Shown here: in pieces, positions 1-8,489 of the stretch
How the letters are laid out: each line of letters opens with the position of its first letter
How positions within the stretch are numbered: the first letter of the stretch is position 1
Origin: Halalkalibacter akibai JCM 9157
GTDB lineage: Bacteria > Bacillota > Bacilli > Bacillales > Bacillaceae_D
Assembly (NCBI RefSeq): GCF_000513135.1
Contig: NZ_BAUV01000021.1
Span: 1-64,000, forward strand
DNA: 64,000 nucleotides
Direction: 5' to 3'
Made by a program: the position numbers and the translations under genes
The notes under the pieces: model-generated
Seen by the model: the letters and a program-made list of their open reading frames with translations, nothing else
Database searches by the model: none
What the model was told of the DNA's origin: nothing

Positions 1-75
1 GCTTCGCACTGTGGGGTCTCACCTTTGCTTTTCATCCCGCAGGAGTCTACGTGTATTTCATCCGCTAAGTGACTT
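1..75 (-). repeat. Interspersed palindromic repeat, copy 0 (cut by window edge)
   Basis: Read on the minus strand this shows the family's left-end features: a gcggatgaaat stretch, then actcctgcggga and gagaccccacag, as in the copy at 2832. It is degenerate near its outer end and truncated by the window start. It faces away from the complete copy beginning at 121. Short ORFs across it are not protein-like. Confidence 0.55.
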
Positions 76-120
76 CGATAACGACGTTAGTTATCTCCCA
101 GCCTTTTTCAACCATAGTGT

Positions 121-405
121 AATGGAGCGGAAGGCACTTGACTCCTGCGGGAAGAGAGGGAAGGGCAAGACCACACAGACGACGTCGTGGGGGCTTGGCA
201 ACACCCCTCGGAGGAGGAGCCTTTTTAGCAGGTTCAAGGAAGCAGCAATGGATCCACACGTTGCGTGCCTGCTATGAGAAACCCACTCATAGCAAGCTTA
301 AGAGCATGCAACGGCTCCTCTCATTGCTTAGAGACCACAAAAAAAGGGGAAAAACACACCTTTTTTTGTGGCCTTGGAAGCAAGTGCCTGCAGCGCAATG
401 GAACG
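121..405 (+). repeat. Interspersed palindromic repeat, copy 1, with nested module
   Basis: Family hallmarks are visible in order: aatggagcggaaggcacttg at the left end, actcctgcgggaagag, ggcaagaccacacagacg, and at the right end gcaagtgcctgcagcgcaat. The arms GGCACTTG and CAAGTGCC are reverse complements, so the element can fold end to end. It is about 285 bp rather than the usual ~125 because a second ~150-bp module sits inside it near the right arm. Noncoding. Confidence 0.75.
226..375 (+). repeat. Nested structured module, copy A
   Basis: A ~150-bp unit almost identical to the minus-strand unit at 30053-30203. It contains nested complementary arms: AGCAATG/CATTGCT outside, GTTGCGTGC/GCATGCAAC with one G-U pair inside that, and CTGCTATGAG/CTCATAGCA at the tip. 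A separate terminal hairpin (CCACAAAAAAAGG/CCTTTTTTTGTGG) follows. It is embedded in interspersed repeat copy 1. Whether it acts as RNA or as a MITE-like DNA element cannot be told from sequence alone. Confidence 0.7.
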
Positions 406-446
406 AAGCCAGAAAGGGAAACAAAGTATACAAACAAATAAGACTT

Positions 447-484
447 GAGTCCATTTTAATTACCTAAAAGTGGCTCTTTTTTCG
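447..484 (+). terminator. Possible rho-independent terminator
   Basis: GAGTCCATTTTA pairs imperfectly with TAAAAGTGGCTC and is followed by a run of T. No convincing upstream gene lies on this strand inside the window, so it may end a transcript through the repeat or be fortuitous. Confidence 0.4.
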
Positions 485-511
485 ACACATAGAAAAGGTG
501 GCATTATTATT

Positions 512-1683
512 ATGAAAACATTCAGTCAATCAGAGGCGTTACAACGTTTACCAGAACAATTTTTCTCGAAACTCGTAAACAAAGTGATAAAAGTAAATCA
601 GAAACATGATGATGTGATTAATTTAGGTCAAGGAAATCCTGACCAACCTACTCCGCAAGGAATTGTTGAGAAACTTAAAGAAGCTGCAGATAATCCGACA
701 TATCACAAATATTCTCCTTTCACTGGCTATGCTTCTTAAAGGAAGCTGTTTCGACTTATTATCAAAGGGAGTTTGGAGTCGAAGTAGATCCGAATAGTGA
801 GATAGCCGTATTAGCTGGTACCAAAACGGGGCTCGTCGAAATAAGTCAATGTTTTTTAAATGCAGGAGATGTTGCTTTAGTTCCTGATCCTGGCTACCCA
901 GATTATTGGTCAGGCATTGCATTAGCTGGAGCAAAAATGCACGGAATGCCACTTCGAAAAGAGTTAGGATTTCACCCCGATTACTCAGAAATTGATGAAA
1001 AGACTTGGAAAGCAGCGAAGTTAATGTTTTTAAATTATCCTAATAATCCTACCGGAGCTGTTGCAACAAAGGAACTTTTTGAACAAACGATTCAATTAGC
1101 AGATGAACATGATGTATGTGTGATTCATGATTTTGCTTATGGAGCGATTGGGTTTGATGGAGAGAAACCATTAAGCTTTTTACAAGTAGAAGGGGCCAAA
1201 AATGTTGGGGGAGAGATGATTACCCTTTCCAAAACCTACAATATGGCAGGATGGAGAGTGGGCTTTGTTGTTGGAAATCCAAGTGTCATCCAAGCAATCG
1301 AATTAATACAAGACCATTACTATTGTTCTATTTTTGGTGGTATACAAGAAGCGGCAGCTCACGCTTTATTATCCGATCAAACAAGCGTTAAAGAGCTGGT
1401 TAGCCTTTATGAAGGAAGAAGAAAGGCTCTTGTTGCTGCCGCTCAAGATAATGGTTGGAAGGTTGAAGCTCCAAAAGGATCTTTTTTTGCGTGGTTTCCT
1501 GTTCCACAAGGACTTAGCTCTGAACAATTCGCCGACCTGTTATTAGAAAAGGCTAGGGTCGTTGTCGCTCCAGGAATTGGGTTTGGCGAACATGGTGAAG
1601 GGTATGTACGAATTGCATTATTAAGTGATGAAAAAACGTTAGAAGAAGCGATGAAACGAATTGGAGAGCTTCACCTATTTTAA
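512..1683 (+). pseudogene. mtnE: PLP aminotransferase, MtnE-like, single-base frameshift
   Basis: A fold-type I PLP aminotransferase resembling Bacillus MtnE/YkrV, which transaminates the last keto acid of the methionine salvage pathway. The N-terminal part (512-739) has INLGQGNPDQPTP and ends at a stop. The rest continues one frame lower: LKEAV, then PDPGYPDYWSG, the YPNNPTGAV loop, HDFAYGAIGFDG and the PLP-lysine motif SKTYNMAGWR. Restoring one base near 731-740 (gcttcttaaagg) yields a collinear ~390-residue protein, the usual family length. The ATG at 512 follows AGAAAAGGTGG. No SAM-box riboswitch or other salvage genes are visible nearby. The break may be a sequencing error (other genes here show the same kind of lesion) or a real inactivation. 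Confidence 0.8.
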
Positions 1684-1767
1684 GAAGTTAATATTGTGTC
1701 ATAGGACAATCGTCTTTTCTCATATGAACATAAAGAAGCAAATATTGTTCGAATGGAGGGAAGGCGA

Positions 1768-2664
1768 ATGATCATACGCCTCGATAAGTTGCTTATTGAC
1801 CTGCCTAAGCCTGAGCATCCAGATGCCAATGCAGCTGCTGCAGTTCAAGAGCTACTTGGTGGTAAATTTGGTGAAATGTCGACACTTAATAATTACATGT
1901 ACCAATCTTTTAATTTCAGAAGTAAGAAGAAGTTGAAGCCTTTCTATGATCTGATTGCTAGTATTACCGCAGAAGAATTTGGTCATGTTGAACTTGTTGC
2001 CAATACGATTAACCATATGATTGAGGGAACGACTTTTCCAGGCGATCCGGATATCACACCGATGCAAAATGCCAAGGATAAAAGGGTAACAAGACATTTT
2101 ATCGAAACGGCTCAAGCGTCTTATCCGATGGACTCAATGGGAGCTCCGTGGAGAGGAGATAATGTTTTTAATAGTGGGAATCTGATATTGGATTTATTGC
2201 ATAACTTCTTCCTTGAGTGCGGAGCGAGAACACATAAGATGAGAGTTTATGAAATGACCGATAATCCAGTAGCGAGAGAAATGATTGGCTATCTCCTTGT
2301 TCGTGGGGGAGTTCATGTTGTTGCTTATGCGAAAGCATTAGAAGTAGCAACAGGTGTTGATATGACGAAGATGGTTCCGATTCCTAACTTAGAGAATAAA
2401 GCATTTGATTATGCTCGCAAATTTGAAGATCAAGGAATCCATCGTAAACTGTATACGTTTAGTCCAACTGACTATCAAGATATTGACAAGATCTGGAAAG
2501 GAACACACCCATCTGACGGAAAGCCAGTAGAAGTGATACGAGGTGCACCAGAGGGAGCGCCAATGCCAGATTACCCTGAAATCCCAGAAGAATTCGCCCC
2601 AGGAATTTCTTATGAAGATTATTTAGAAATCGCAAAAAGATTACAGCGCAACGCCGGAATTTAG
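1768..2664 (+). CDS. Manganese catalase family protein
   Basis: A di-manganese (non-heme) catalase that dismutates hydrogen peroxide. The ferritin-like bundle ligands are recognisable: Glu36 in KFGEMSTLNNYM, Glu70 and His73 in AEEFGHVE, a further Glu in FFLECGARTHKM, and a His in RGGVHVVAYAKAL, matching the Glu/Glu-His/Glu/His spacing of the family. Length, 298 residues, is normal for YdbD-type Bacillus enzymes. Start ATG 1768 is chosen because GGAGGGAAGG lies at 1756-1765; an in-frame upstream ATG at 1753 overlaps that site. It stands alone and is followed by a terminator. Spore-coat CotJC proteins belong to the same family, but the long C-terminal tail rich in Pro/Glu favours a vegetative-type or stress catalase. 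No clear PerR box was seen. Confidence 0.9.
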   Translation: MIIRLDKLLIDLPKPEHPDANAAAAVQELLGGKFGEMSTLNNYMYQSFNFRSKKKLKPFYDLIASITAEEFGHVELVANTINHMIEGTTFPGDPDITPMQNAKDKRVTRHFIETAQASYPMDSMGAPWRGDNVFNSGNLILDLLHNFFLECGARTHKMRVYEMTDNPVAREMIGYLLVRGGVHVVAYAKALEVATGVDMTKMVPIPNLENKAFDYARKFEDQGIHRKLYTFSPTDYQDIDKIWKGTHPSDGKPVEVIRGAPEGAPMPDYPEIPEEFAPGISYEDYLEIAKRLQRNAGI

Positions 2665-2736
2665 ATAGGGTTACTCAAAGCCTATTTTTAAGATTAAAAC
2701 ATAGAAAAATTAGAGCGTCACAGCTCTATAAATTAA

Positions 2737-2783
2737 GGATGTCTTAAAAGGGCCAGTAAAAACCTTTAAGGCATTCTTTTTTT
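2737..2783 (+). terminator. Rho-independent terminator after Mn catalase
   Basis: GGATGTCTTAAAAGG pairs with CCTTTAAGGCATTC and is followed by TTTTTTT. It lies about 75 bases after the catalase stop. Confidence 0.65.
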
Positions 2784-2831
2784 ACTAGATGTAATGATTA
2801 TTGCTTTGTAATTTTTTTAACCTCTTAGTGT

Positions 2832-2956
2832 AGTGGAGCGGAAGTCACTCGACTCCTGCGGGATTAAGAGGTAGGGTCAAGACCCCACAGGCGCAGCCGA
2901 GGAGGCTTGACACCTCCCCGCGGAAAGCGAGTGACTGGAGCGAAACGAAACGAACC
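2832..2956 (+). repeat. Interspersed palindromic repeat, copy 2
   Basis: A full-length member of about 125 bp in the CACTCG/CGAGTG subfamily. It reads gtggagcggaagtcactcg, actcctgcggga, gtcaagaccccacaggcg, gaggcttgacacctcc, ccgcggaaagcgagtgactg. Internal GTCAAG/CTTGAC and end arms are complementary. With the preceding terminator it fills the gap between the catalase and FAH genes. Confidence 0.75.
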
Positions 2957-3105
2957 GAATACGGCACTTTTCTCTCTTTTTTTCAAAGTACAAACTATAC
3001 GAAAACGACAATATTAATAATAAGTACTTTTAAACAATAATCGCTATTTAGTACAATAGAAAAGAACAAAGAGAACGGTTAAAAAACCATAAAGAGGTGA
3101 TGAAA

Positions 3106-3714
3106 TTGAATATATATTGTATAGGACGAAACTATGTCAATCATGCCAAGGAATTAGGAAACGAAGTACCAAAAGAACCTCTATTATTTTCAAAACCAAG
3201 TCACGCCTTAGTAGAAACAAAAGGGCAAAACATAGCACTACCTCAACAACTAGGAGATATTCATCATGAAATAGAGATTGTTTTAAGAATAAATAAAGAT
3301 GTGAAATCAGGCGACCGTCTTGAAGACGTAGTGAGTCAAATGGCACTTGGTTTAGATTTAACCCTACGAGATGTGCAATCAAAGTTAAAAACAAAGGGGC
3401 ATCCATGGCTGAGAGCAAAGGGATTTAAAAACTCAGCCATCATTACTCCATTCTGGAATATCAGCAAAAAAGAAGATTTAAGTGAGTTTGATTTTTCTTT
3501 GTTCAAAAACGGTCAAGTTGTTCAAAAAGGGAATAGTCAAGCAATGATTTTTGATTTTCAAAGAATCATTGATGAATGTGAGCAATTTTTTGGCTTAGGA
3601 GAAGGAGATCTCCTTTTTACTGGAACTCCTGAAGGGGTAGGACCTATAGTTTCAGGCGATGTCTGTCAATTATTTTGGGGAGAGATAGAGAAAGGCTCTT
3701 TTACAGTTGAATAG
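3106..3714 (+). CDS. Fumarylacetoacetate hydrolase (FAH) family protein
   Basis: A short FAH-fold protein (about 203 residues), the group that includes hydroxyhepta-dienedioate isomerases, acylpyruvases and oxaloacetate decarboxylases. Visible motifs are CIGRNYVNHAKELGN at the N-terminus, PLLFSKPSHALV, a metal-ligand EIEIVLRI stretch (HHEIEIV), GLDLTLRDVQ, RAKGFKNSA and LLFTGTPEGVGPI near the end. The ribosome site AAAGAGGTGAT (3091-3101) fits the TTG at 3106 best. In-frame GTG 3097 and ATG 3100 overlap that site and would be badly spaced, though they cannot be excluded. The next gene, a glycerophosphodiesterase, starts 28 bases on, so co-transcription is likely. The true substrate is not predictable. 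Confidence 0.85.
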   Translation: MNIYCIGRNYVNHAKELGNEVPKEPLLFSKPSHALVETKGQNIALPQQLGDIHHEIEIVLRINKDVKSGDRLEDVVSQMALGLDLTLRDVQSKLKTKGHPWLRAKGFKNSAIITPFWNISKKEDLSEFDFSLFKNGQVVQKGNSQAMIFDFQRIIDECEQFFGLGEGDLLFTGTPEGVGPIVSGDVCQLFWGEIEKGSFTVE

Positions 3715-3742
3715 AAGGTTACATAGAGAAGGGGAGAGATGA

Positions 3743-4504
3743 ATGGTGGTAACACAAATTTTGGCACACCGTGGTTTTTCTAGTCAATACCCTGAAAATA
3801 CAATGGCAGCTTTTCAAGCTGCGATTGATATCGGAGCAGATGGAATTGAATTTGATGTCCAACTTACCAAAGATCATGTGGCTGTCGTCATCCACGACTT
3901 GACATTGGAGAGAACTACGACAGGGACTGGTTTTGTACGGCAACATACTGCTAGCGAATTAAAGGAATTAAGTGCAGGTGCTTGGTTTAGTGAGAAGTTT
4001 AAGGAAGAAAACATTCCAACTCTAGAAGAAGTATTAATTTGGGCCAAAAACCATAAACAGTCTTTTACGTTGAATGTTGAGGTGAAAGGTAGGGTAGAGG
4101 ACAGGGACTTGGCTCTTAAGACGATTTTACCGCTTATCAGAAACTATAAAATGGAAGATAGAATTATTGTATCTTCTTTTGATCATAAAACGGTCTGTCG
4201 TTTTAACGAACAAGCCCCTTTTATAGAGACAGCTGTAATTGTCATGGCGGCTTTATATAAGCCAGAAGATTACCTAAGGCAAATGAACGTTTTAGGCTAT
4301 CATTTTTCTTTTGTTAGTTTATTAGAGGAAGAAATTCAATCCCTATTAAAAAAGGGGTTTCGACTTAGACCTTACACGGTTAACGATGAAAAAGGGATGA
4401 AACGGTTTATTGAATTGGGCTGTGATGCGATCTTTACTGATGAAGTTCAAAAGGCTTTGGAGATTCGAGATAAGTGCTTAAAGGAAGTTCGAAGAGAACA
4501 ATAA
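3743..4504 (+). CDS. Glycerophosphodiester phosphodiesterase
   Basis: A cytoplasmic-type GDPD (UgpQ/GlpQ family) that hydrolyses glycerophosphodiesters from phospholipid turnover to glycerol-3-phosphate and an alcohol. The TIM-barrel signature is complete: LAHRGFSSQYPENTMAAF with catalytic His and Arg, DGIEFDVQLTKD with metal-binding Glu and Asp, VIHDLTLERTT with the second catalytic His, and LNVEVKG. No signal peptide is present, so it is intracellular. 253 residues is typical. ATG 3743 follows AAGGGGAGAG at optimal spacing; another ATG at 3739 is out of frame. A terminator follows. Confidence 0.92.
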   Translation: MVVTQILAHRGFSSQYPENTMAAFQAAIDIGADGIEFDVQLTKDHVAVVIHDLTLERTTTGTGFVRQHTASELKELSAGAWFSEKFKEENIPTLEEVLIWAKNHKQSFTLNVEVKGRVEDRDLALKTILPLIRNYKMEDRIIVSSFDHKTVCRFNEQAPFIETAVIVMAALYKPEDYLRQMNVLGYHFSFVSLLEEEIQSLLKKGFRLRPYTVNDEKGMKRFIELGCDAIFTDEVQKALEIRDKCLKEVRREQ

Positions 4505-4537
4505 AAGGGTTGAATTTATTGCTGGATCATTAATAAA

Positions 4538-4586
4538 GGCTATCTTAGAAGGTCAACTAGTTCCCTCTTAGATAGCCTCTTTTTTG
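4538..4586 (+). terminator. Terminator between gdpd and glgP (convergent)
   Basis: GGCTATCTTAGAAGG pairs with CCTCTTAGATAGCC, then CTCTTTTTTG. It serves the plus-strand gene. On the minus strand it ends next to the glgP stop and may also act for the glycogen operon. Confidence 0.7.
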
Positions 4587-4587
4587 T

Positions 4588-7032
4588 TTAATTAATAATC
4601 AAATTACCTATTTTCGTTGGCTTAATGTTCCAAATATCATTAGCGTATTCTTGTATCGTTCGATCACTAGAGAACTTTCCAGATCTCGCGATATTAATGA
4701 TGCTTTTATTTACCCAGTCTGTTTGATTTTGATAAGTTTGCTGAACATCATTTTGAATTTTAATATACTCATCAAAATCTCTCAAGACGAAGTACTCATC
4801 GTTATTATATAAAAGAGAATAGAATATATCTTTGAATTCTACATCGTCTCCAGAAAAGTGTTGATTCACTAATAAATCCATGACGTTGCGAAGTCTCCGG
4901 TCATTATTGTAATAATCTCGGGCACGGTAGTCACCGCTTCGCTGATAGTTAAAAACTTCATCAGATGTTAAGCCAAACGTAAAAATATTTTCTTTGCCGA
5001 CTAATTCTGCAATTTCTACATTCGCACCATCTTGAGTACCAATCGTAAGAGCTCCGTTCATCATTAACTTCATATTTCCTGTGCCAGAGGCTTCTTTACT
5101 AGCTGTTGAGATTTGTTCACTTAAATCAGCTGCCGGTATGATTCGTTCAGCAAGCGTAACGGAATAGTTTTCTAGAAACAGCACTTTAATCTTAGAGCTA
5201 ATTTGCGGATGCTTATTGATTTTCTCTGCAACTGCATTTATTAATTTAATGACTTGTTTTGCAAACGAATAGCTAGGTGCTGCCTTTGCGCCAAAGATAA
5301 ACGTACGTGGCGTTAAATCAAGATTAGGGTCTTCGAGACAGCGATTATAAAGGTGAATAATATGAAATAAATTTAAAAGCTGTCGTTTATAACCGTGTAG
5401 TCGCTTAATCTGAACATCAACAATCGACTGATCATCTATCGTAATTTGATACTGCTCTTTGATGAGAGCAGCTAGCTTCAGTTTGTTATCATGTTTTACT
5501 TTTGCAATAGCTTCTTGAAAGCTTGAGTCTGAGGCAAAAGAGATAAGGTCTGTTAGCTTTTCAGGAGAGTGAATCCACTCTTTTCCAATTGCTTCTGTGA
5601 TCACATTCGCTAACTCAGGATTGGCATTTAATAACCATCTTCTATGGGTGATTCCATTGGTCTTGTTATTGAAACGCTCTGGAAATACAGTATAAAAAGG
5701 TTTCATCACGCGATTCTGTAGGATACTTGTATGTAATTTCGCAACCCCATTTATACTGAAGCTTCCGACCATAGCAAGGTGTGACATATGAACTTGTTCG
5801 TAGGAGATAATTGCCATCTCTGCGATTTTATCTCTTAACTCAGGATAATCATACCAAAGCATTTTACAAAAACGTTCGTTGATTTCATGAATAATTAAAT
5901 AGAGTCTAGGAAAAAGGGTTTTAATCATTTCTTCTGGCCATTTTTCTAGAGCTTCACTTAATGTTGTATGATTTGTATAAGCAACGGTTTTCTCAGTAAT
6001 CGTCCAGGCTTCATCCCAACCTAGTTTTTCCTCATCAATTAATAGTCGCATTAATTCTGGTACGACTAAGCTAGGGTGAGTGTCGTTAATCTGAATGACG
6101 ACATGATCAGATAATTGACTAAGTGGTTTATTTCTTTTTTTATAGCGCTGAAGGATGCTTTGAAGTCCGGCAGAAACTAAGAAATATTGTTGTTTTAATC
6201 GTAATATTTTACCTTCATAGTAGGAATCATCCGGATATAGAAATTCCGAGATTTTTTCAATCGACCGTTTATAATCAAGATAGTGATAATAATCATGTCC
6301 ACGACTCGAATGAAAGTGAAAAGAATTCGTGGTCGATTCAGCACTCCAAAGGCGAAGCGTATTCACTGTATTGTTGTCATAACCTACAATCGGTACATCA
6401 TATGGAACGGCAAGAACACGTTCGTAATCATGATGAGAAAATTGTAAGTGTCCATTTTCCACTTTGGATTCAACCGTGCCACCAAACCGGACTTCAATTG
6501 CCTTGTCATCACGTTTCGTTTCCCACATATATTCATCTTTCAACCAATTGTCTGGTAACTCTACTTGATAACCATTAACAACCTTTTGTTGAAAAAGGCC
6601 GTATTTGTATCTGATACCCATGCCGTGACCTGGTAGTTGAAGAGAGGCAAGAGAATCTAGGAAACAAGCTGCAAGCCGTCCGAGACCTCCGTTACCGAGC
6701 CCAGCATCATGCTCTTCTCTAAACACTTCTTCTGGATTGAAGCCTAACGATTTCAATGTGTCGTGATAAAGATCAAGCATGCCCATATTTAATAGGTTAG
6801 ACTCTACTAAACGACCTAACAAGAATTCCATAGAAAAGTAGTAAACTTGCTTACTTTCGTTTTCATCGTAGGTTTGTTGAGTCATTTGCCAATTTGCGTG
6901 AATGGAATCTTTCATTGTGAGACAAATTGACTGAAACAATTCTTTTGTCGTAGCATCTTCAATATTTTTACCGAATGACGAGGTGAGCTTCTCTTTTAGA
7001 ATTTGGCTCAGTTGATCTACTGTCAATGACAT
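4588..7032 (-). CDS. glgP: Glycogen phosphorylase
   Basis: Phosphorolyses alpha-1,4 glucan ends to glucose-1-phosphate. The 814-residue protein carries the whole family core: YYFSMEFLLGRL early, GNGGLGRLAACFLDS for substrate binding, VIQINDTHPSLVVPEL, and KEASGTGNMKLMMNGAL with the PLP-binding lysine followed by GTQDGANVEI. The start ATG 7032 lies a few bases after AAGGAGGATCC. It is the last gene of the minus-strand operon glgC-glgD-glgA-glgP. The annotated glgA frame runs 65 bases into it, which is best explained by an indel in glgA. Slightly longer than the B. subtilis enzyme but otherwise ordinary. Confidence 0.96.
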   Translation of the reverse strand: MSLTVDQLSQILKEKLTSSFGKNIEDATTKELFQSICLTMKDSIHANWQMTQQTYDENESKQVYYFSMEFLLGRLVESNLLNMGMLDLYHDTLKSLGFNPEEVFREEHDAGLGNGGLGRLAACFLDSLASLQLPGHGMGIRYKYGLFQQKVVNGYQVELPDNWLKDEYMWETKRDDKAIEVRFGGTVESKVENGHLQFSHHDYERVLAVPYDVPIVGYDNNTVNTLRLWSAESTTNSFHFHSSRGHDYYHYLDYKRSIEKISEFLYPDDSYYEGKILRLKQQYFLVSAGLQSILQRYKKRNKPLSQLSDHVVIQINDTHPSLVVPELMRLLIDEEKLGWDEAWTITEKTVAYTNHTTLSEALEKWPEEMIKTLFPRLYLIIHEINERFCKMLWYDYPELRDKIAEMAIISYEQVHMSHLAMVGSFSINGVAKLHTSILQNRVMKPFYTVFPERFNNKTNGITHRRWLLNANPELANVITEAIGKEWIHSPEKLTDLISFASDSSFQEAIAKVKHDNKLKLAALIKEQYQITIDDQSIVDVQIKRLHGYKRQLLNLFHIIHLYNRCLEDPNLDLTPRTFIFGAKAAPSYSFAKQVIKLINAVAEKINKHPQISSKIKVLFLENYSVTLAERIIPAADLSEQISTASKEASGTGNMKLMMNGALTIGTQDGANVEIAELVGKENIFTFGLTSDEVFNYQRSGDYRARDYYNNDRRLRNVMDLLVNQHFSGDDVEFKDIFYSLLYNNDEYFVLRDFDEYIKIQNDVQQTYQNQTDWVNKSIINIARSGKFSSDRTIQEYANDIWNIKPTKIGNLIIN

Positions 7033-8464
7033 AAGGATCCTCCTTATTTGTTGGGTTCAGTAGCTTCATATAGATGTTTTCATACTGTGCCGCCGAATGT
7101 TCCCAGTTCAATTTGCTTTTGTATACATTTTTTAGAATCTGATTCCAATGCCTTGGTTGATGATAGAGATGGATGGCGTAGCGAATTGTATTTAGAAAGT
7201 CATCTGCATTATAATTCGTGAATGAAAAGCCATTTCCTTCTCCAGTATATTCATTATAAGGAACAATCGTATCTTTTAGACCACCTGTTTCTCTTACAAT
7301 TGGAACACTCTCATAACGAAGAGCGATTAATTGACTTAACCCGCAAGGCTCAAACCTAGATGGCATCAGGAAAAAGTCAGAAGAAGCGTATAATCTTCGA
7401 GCAAGTCCTTCTTGGAACACATTCATAAACCGGCATGAATTAGGATAGCGGTTTGCAATTTCCTGAAAATGTTCTTCAAAGCGTGTTTCCCCGGTTCCCA
7501 TTATCACAACTTGAACGGATTCAGTTGTGAGTAATTCATCAAGAATATGAACGAGAAGAGGCAGACCTTTTTCCTCGACTAATCGACTAATTAAGACAAA
7601 CATAGGAATTTCCTTTGAAACGGTCAGGTCAAACTCTTGTTGCATGATGCGTTTGTTTTCTTTTTTTCTTGCAAAGTGTTTCTTATAAGGAACAGACACA
7701 TAAAGATCGGTAGCTGGGTTATAAACGTCTTCATCAATACCATTTACAATGCCAGTTAAGCTAGTATTCCTAGCATGTAGAAATGCTTCTAAGCCTTCAC
7801 CAAAATAGGGATCCATAATCTCTTGCGCATAAGATGGACTTACAGTTGTGACCCAGTCAGCATGAATCAGAGCAGCCTTCATAAAGTTAATAGCTCCTTC
7901 ATACTCCAATCCGCCCAAATGAATACGATCTAAGTGTAACAATTCATCAAAAACAGAGAGTGGGAAAATCCCCTGGTATTTTAAATTATGAATCGTAAAA
8001 ACAGTTTTCGCCTTTGTGTTCACGACACCCGCTTTTGTGTAAAGAGGAATTAAGGCAGTTGGCCAATCATGGCAATGGATGAAGTCAGGATCGACTTCAA
8101 GAACATCCAAGGCTTTAAAGAAAGCATGTGTGAAATAGGTGTAGCGCTCCGCATCGTCCATTTCTCCGTACATTTGAAGTCGGTCAAAGTAATATTGATT
8201 ATCGATAAAATAATAGGTGACTCCTTCAGCCTCGTACTTAAAAAGACCGCAATATTGCTCGCGCCACTTCACGTGAACGGTAAATGAAGTGATAAACTCA
8301 AGTTTTGAAGCGATTTCCGAAGGGAGACAACGGTGTTTCGGTATAAAAACTTTTAAATGGTGATCCTTTTTAGTTAATGCCTTCGGAAGGGAGGCGACCA
8401 CATCAGCTAATCCTCCTGTTTTAAAGAAAGGTGCACATTCAGAAGCAACCATCACTATGTTCAT
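6968..8464 (-). CDS. glgA: Glycogen synthase (ADP-glucose type), probable altered 3' end
   Basis: A GT5 starch/glycogen synthase that elongates alpha-1,4 glucan from ADP-glucose. The N-terminus has the ADP-glucose motif KTGGLADVVASLPKAL. Further on are TIHNLKYQGIF, VSPSYAQEI, NGIDEDVYNP, LISRLVEEKGLPLL and the C-terminal MPSRFEPCGLSQLIALRYE with the catalytic Glu. Start ATG 8464 is chosen over TTG 8470 because AAAGGAG sits at good distance. The frame reads through glgP's Shine-Dalgarno and start, adding a non-homologous tail after ENIY. Adding one T near 7068-7072 would end the protein as ENIYYEATEPNK with a TAA just before the glgP ribosome site, about 473 residues, which is normal for the family. 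So the tail is probably an artefact. Confidence 0.93.
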   Translation of the reverse strand: MNIVMVASECAPFFKTGGLADVVASLPKALTKKDHHLKVFIPKHRCLPSEIASKLEFITSFTVHVKWREQYCGLFKYEAEGVTYYFIDNQYYFDRLQMYGEMDDAERYTYFTHAFFKALDVLEVDPDFIHCHDWPTALIPLYTKAGVVNTKAKTVFTIHNLKYQGIFPLSVFDELLHLDRIHLGGLEYEGAINFMKAALIHADWVTTVSPSYAQEIMDPYFGEGLEAFLHARNTSLTGIVNGIDEDVYNPATDLYVSVPYKKHFARKKENKRIMQQEFDLTVSKEIPMFVLISRLVEEKGLPLLVHILDELLTTESVQVVIMGTGETRFEEHFQEIANRYPNSCRFMNVFQEGLARRLYASSDFFLMPSRFEPCGLSQLIALRYESVPIVRETGGLKDTIVPYNEYTGEGNGFSFTNYNADDFLNTIRYAIHLYHQPRHWNQILKNVYKSKLNWEHSAAQYENIYMKLLNPTNKEDPYVIDSRSTEPNSKREAHLVIR

Positions 8465-8489
8465 AAGCAATACTCCTTTACGTTTATAA

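Noticed and set aside
11-467. Three overlapping ORFs at the left end
   Set aside because: They lie entirely in the repeat and its nested module, have no ribosome sites and their translations have biased, repeat-derived composition.
406-511. SAM-box riboswitch before the mtnE-like gene
   Set aside because: The gene could be expected to have one, but only a simple terminator-like hairpin is visible and the space is too short for the S-box core.
731-745. Programmed frameshifting in the mtnE-like gene
   Set aside because: There is no slippery heptamer or downstream structure, and four other genes here have the same one-base loss, so a consensus error is simpler.
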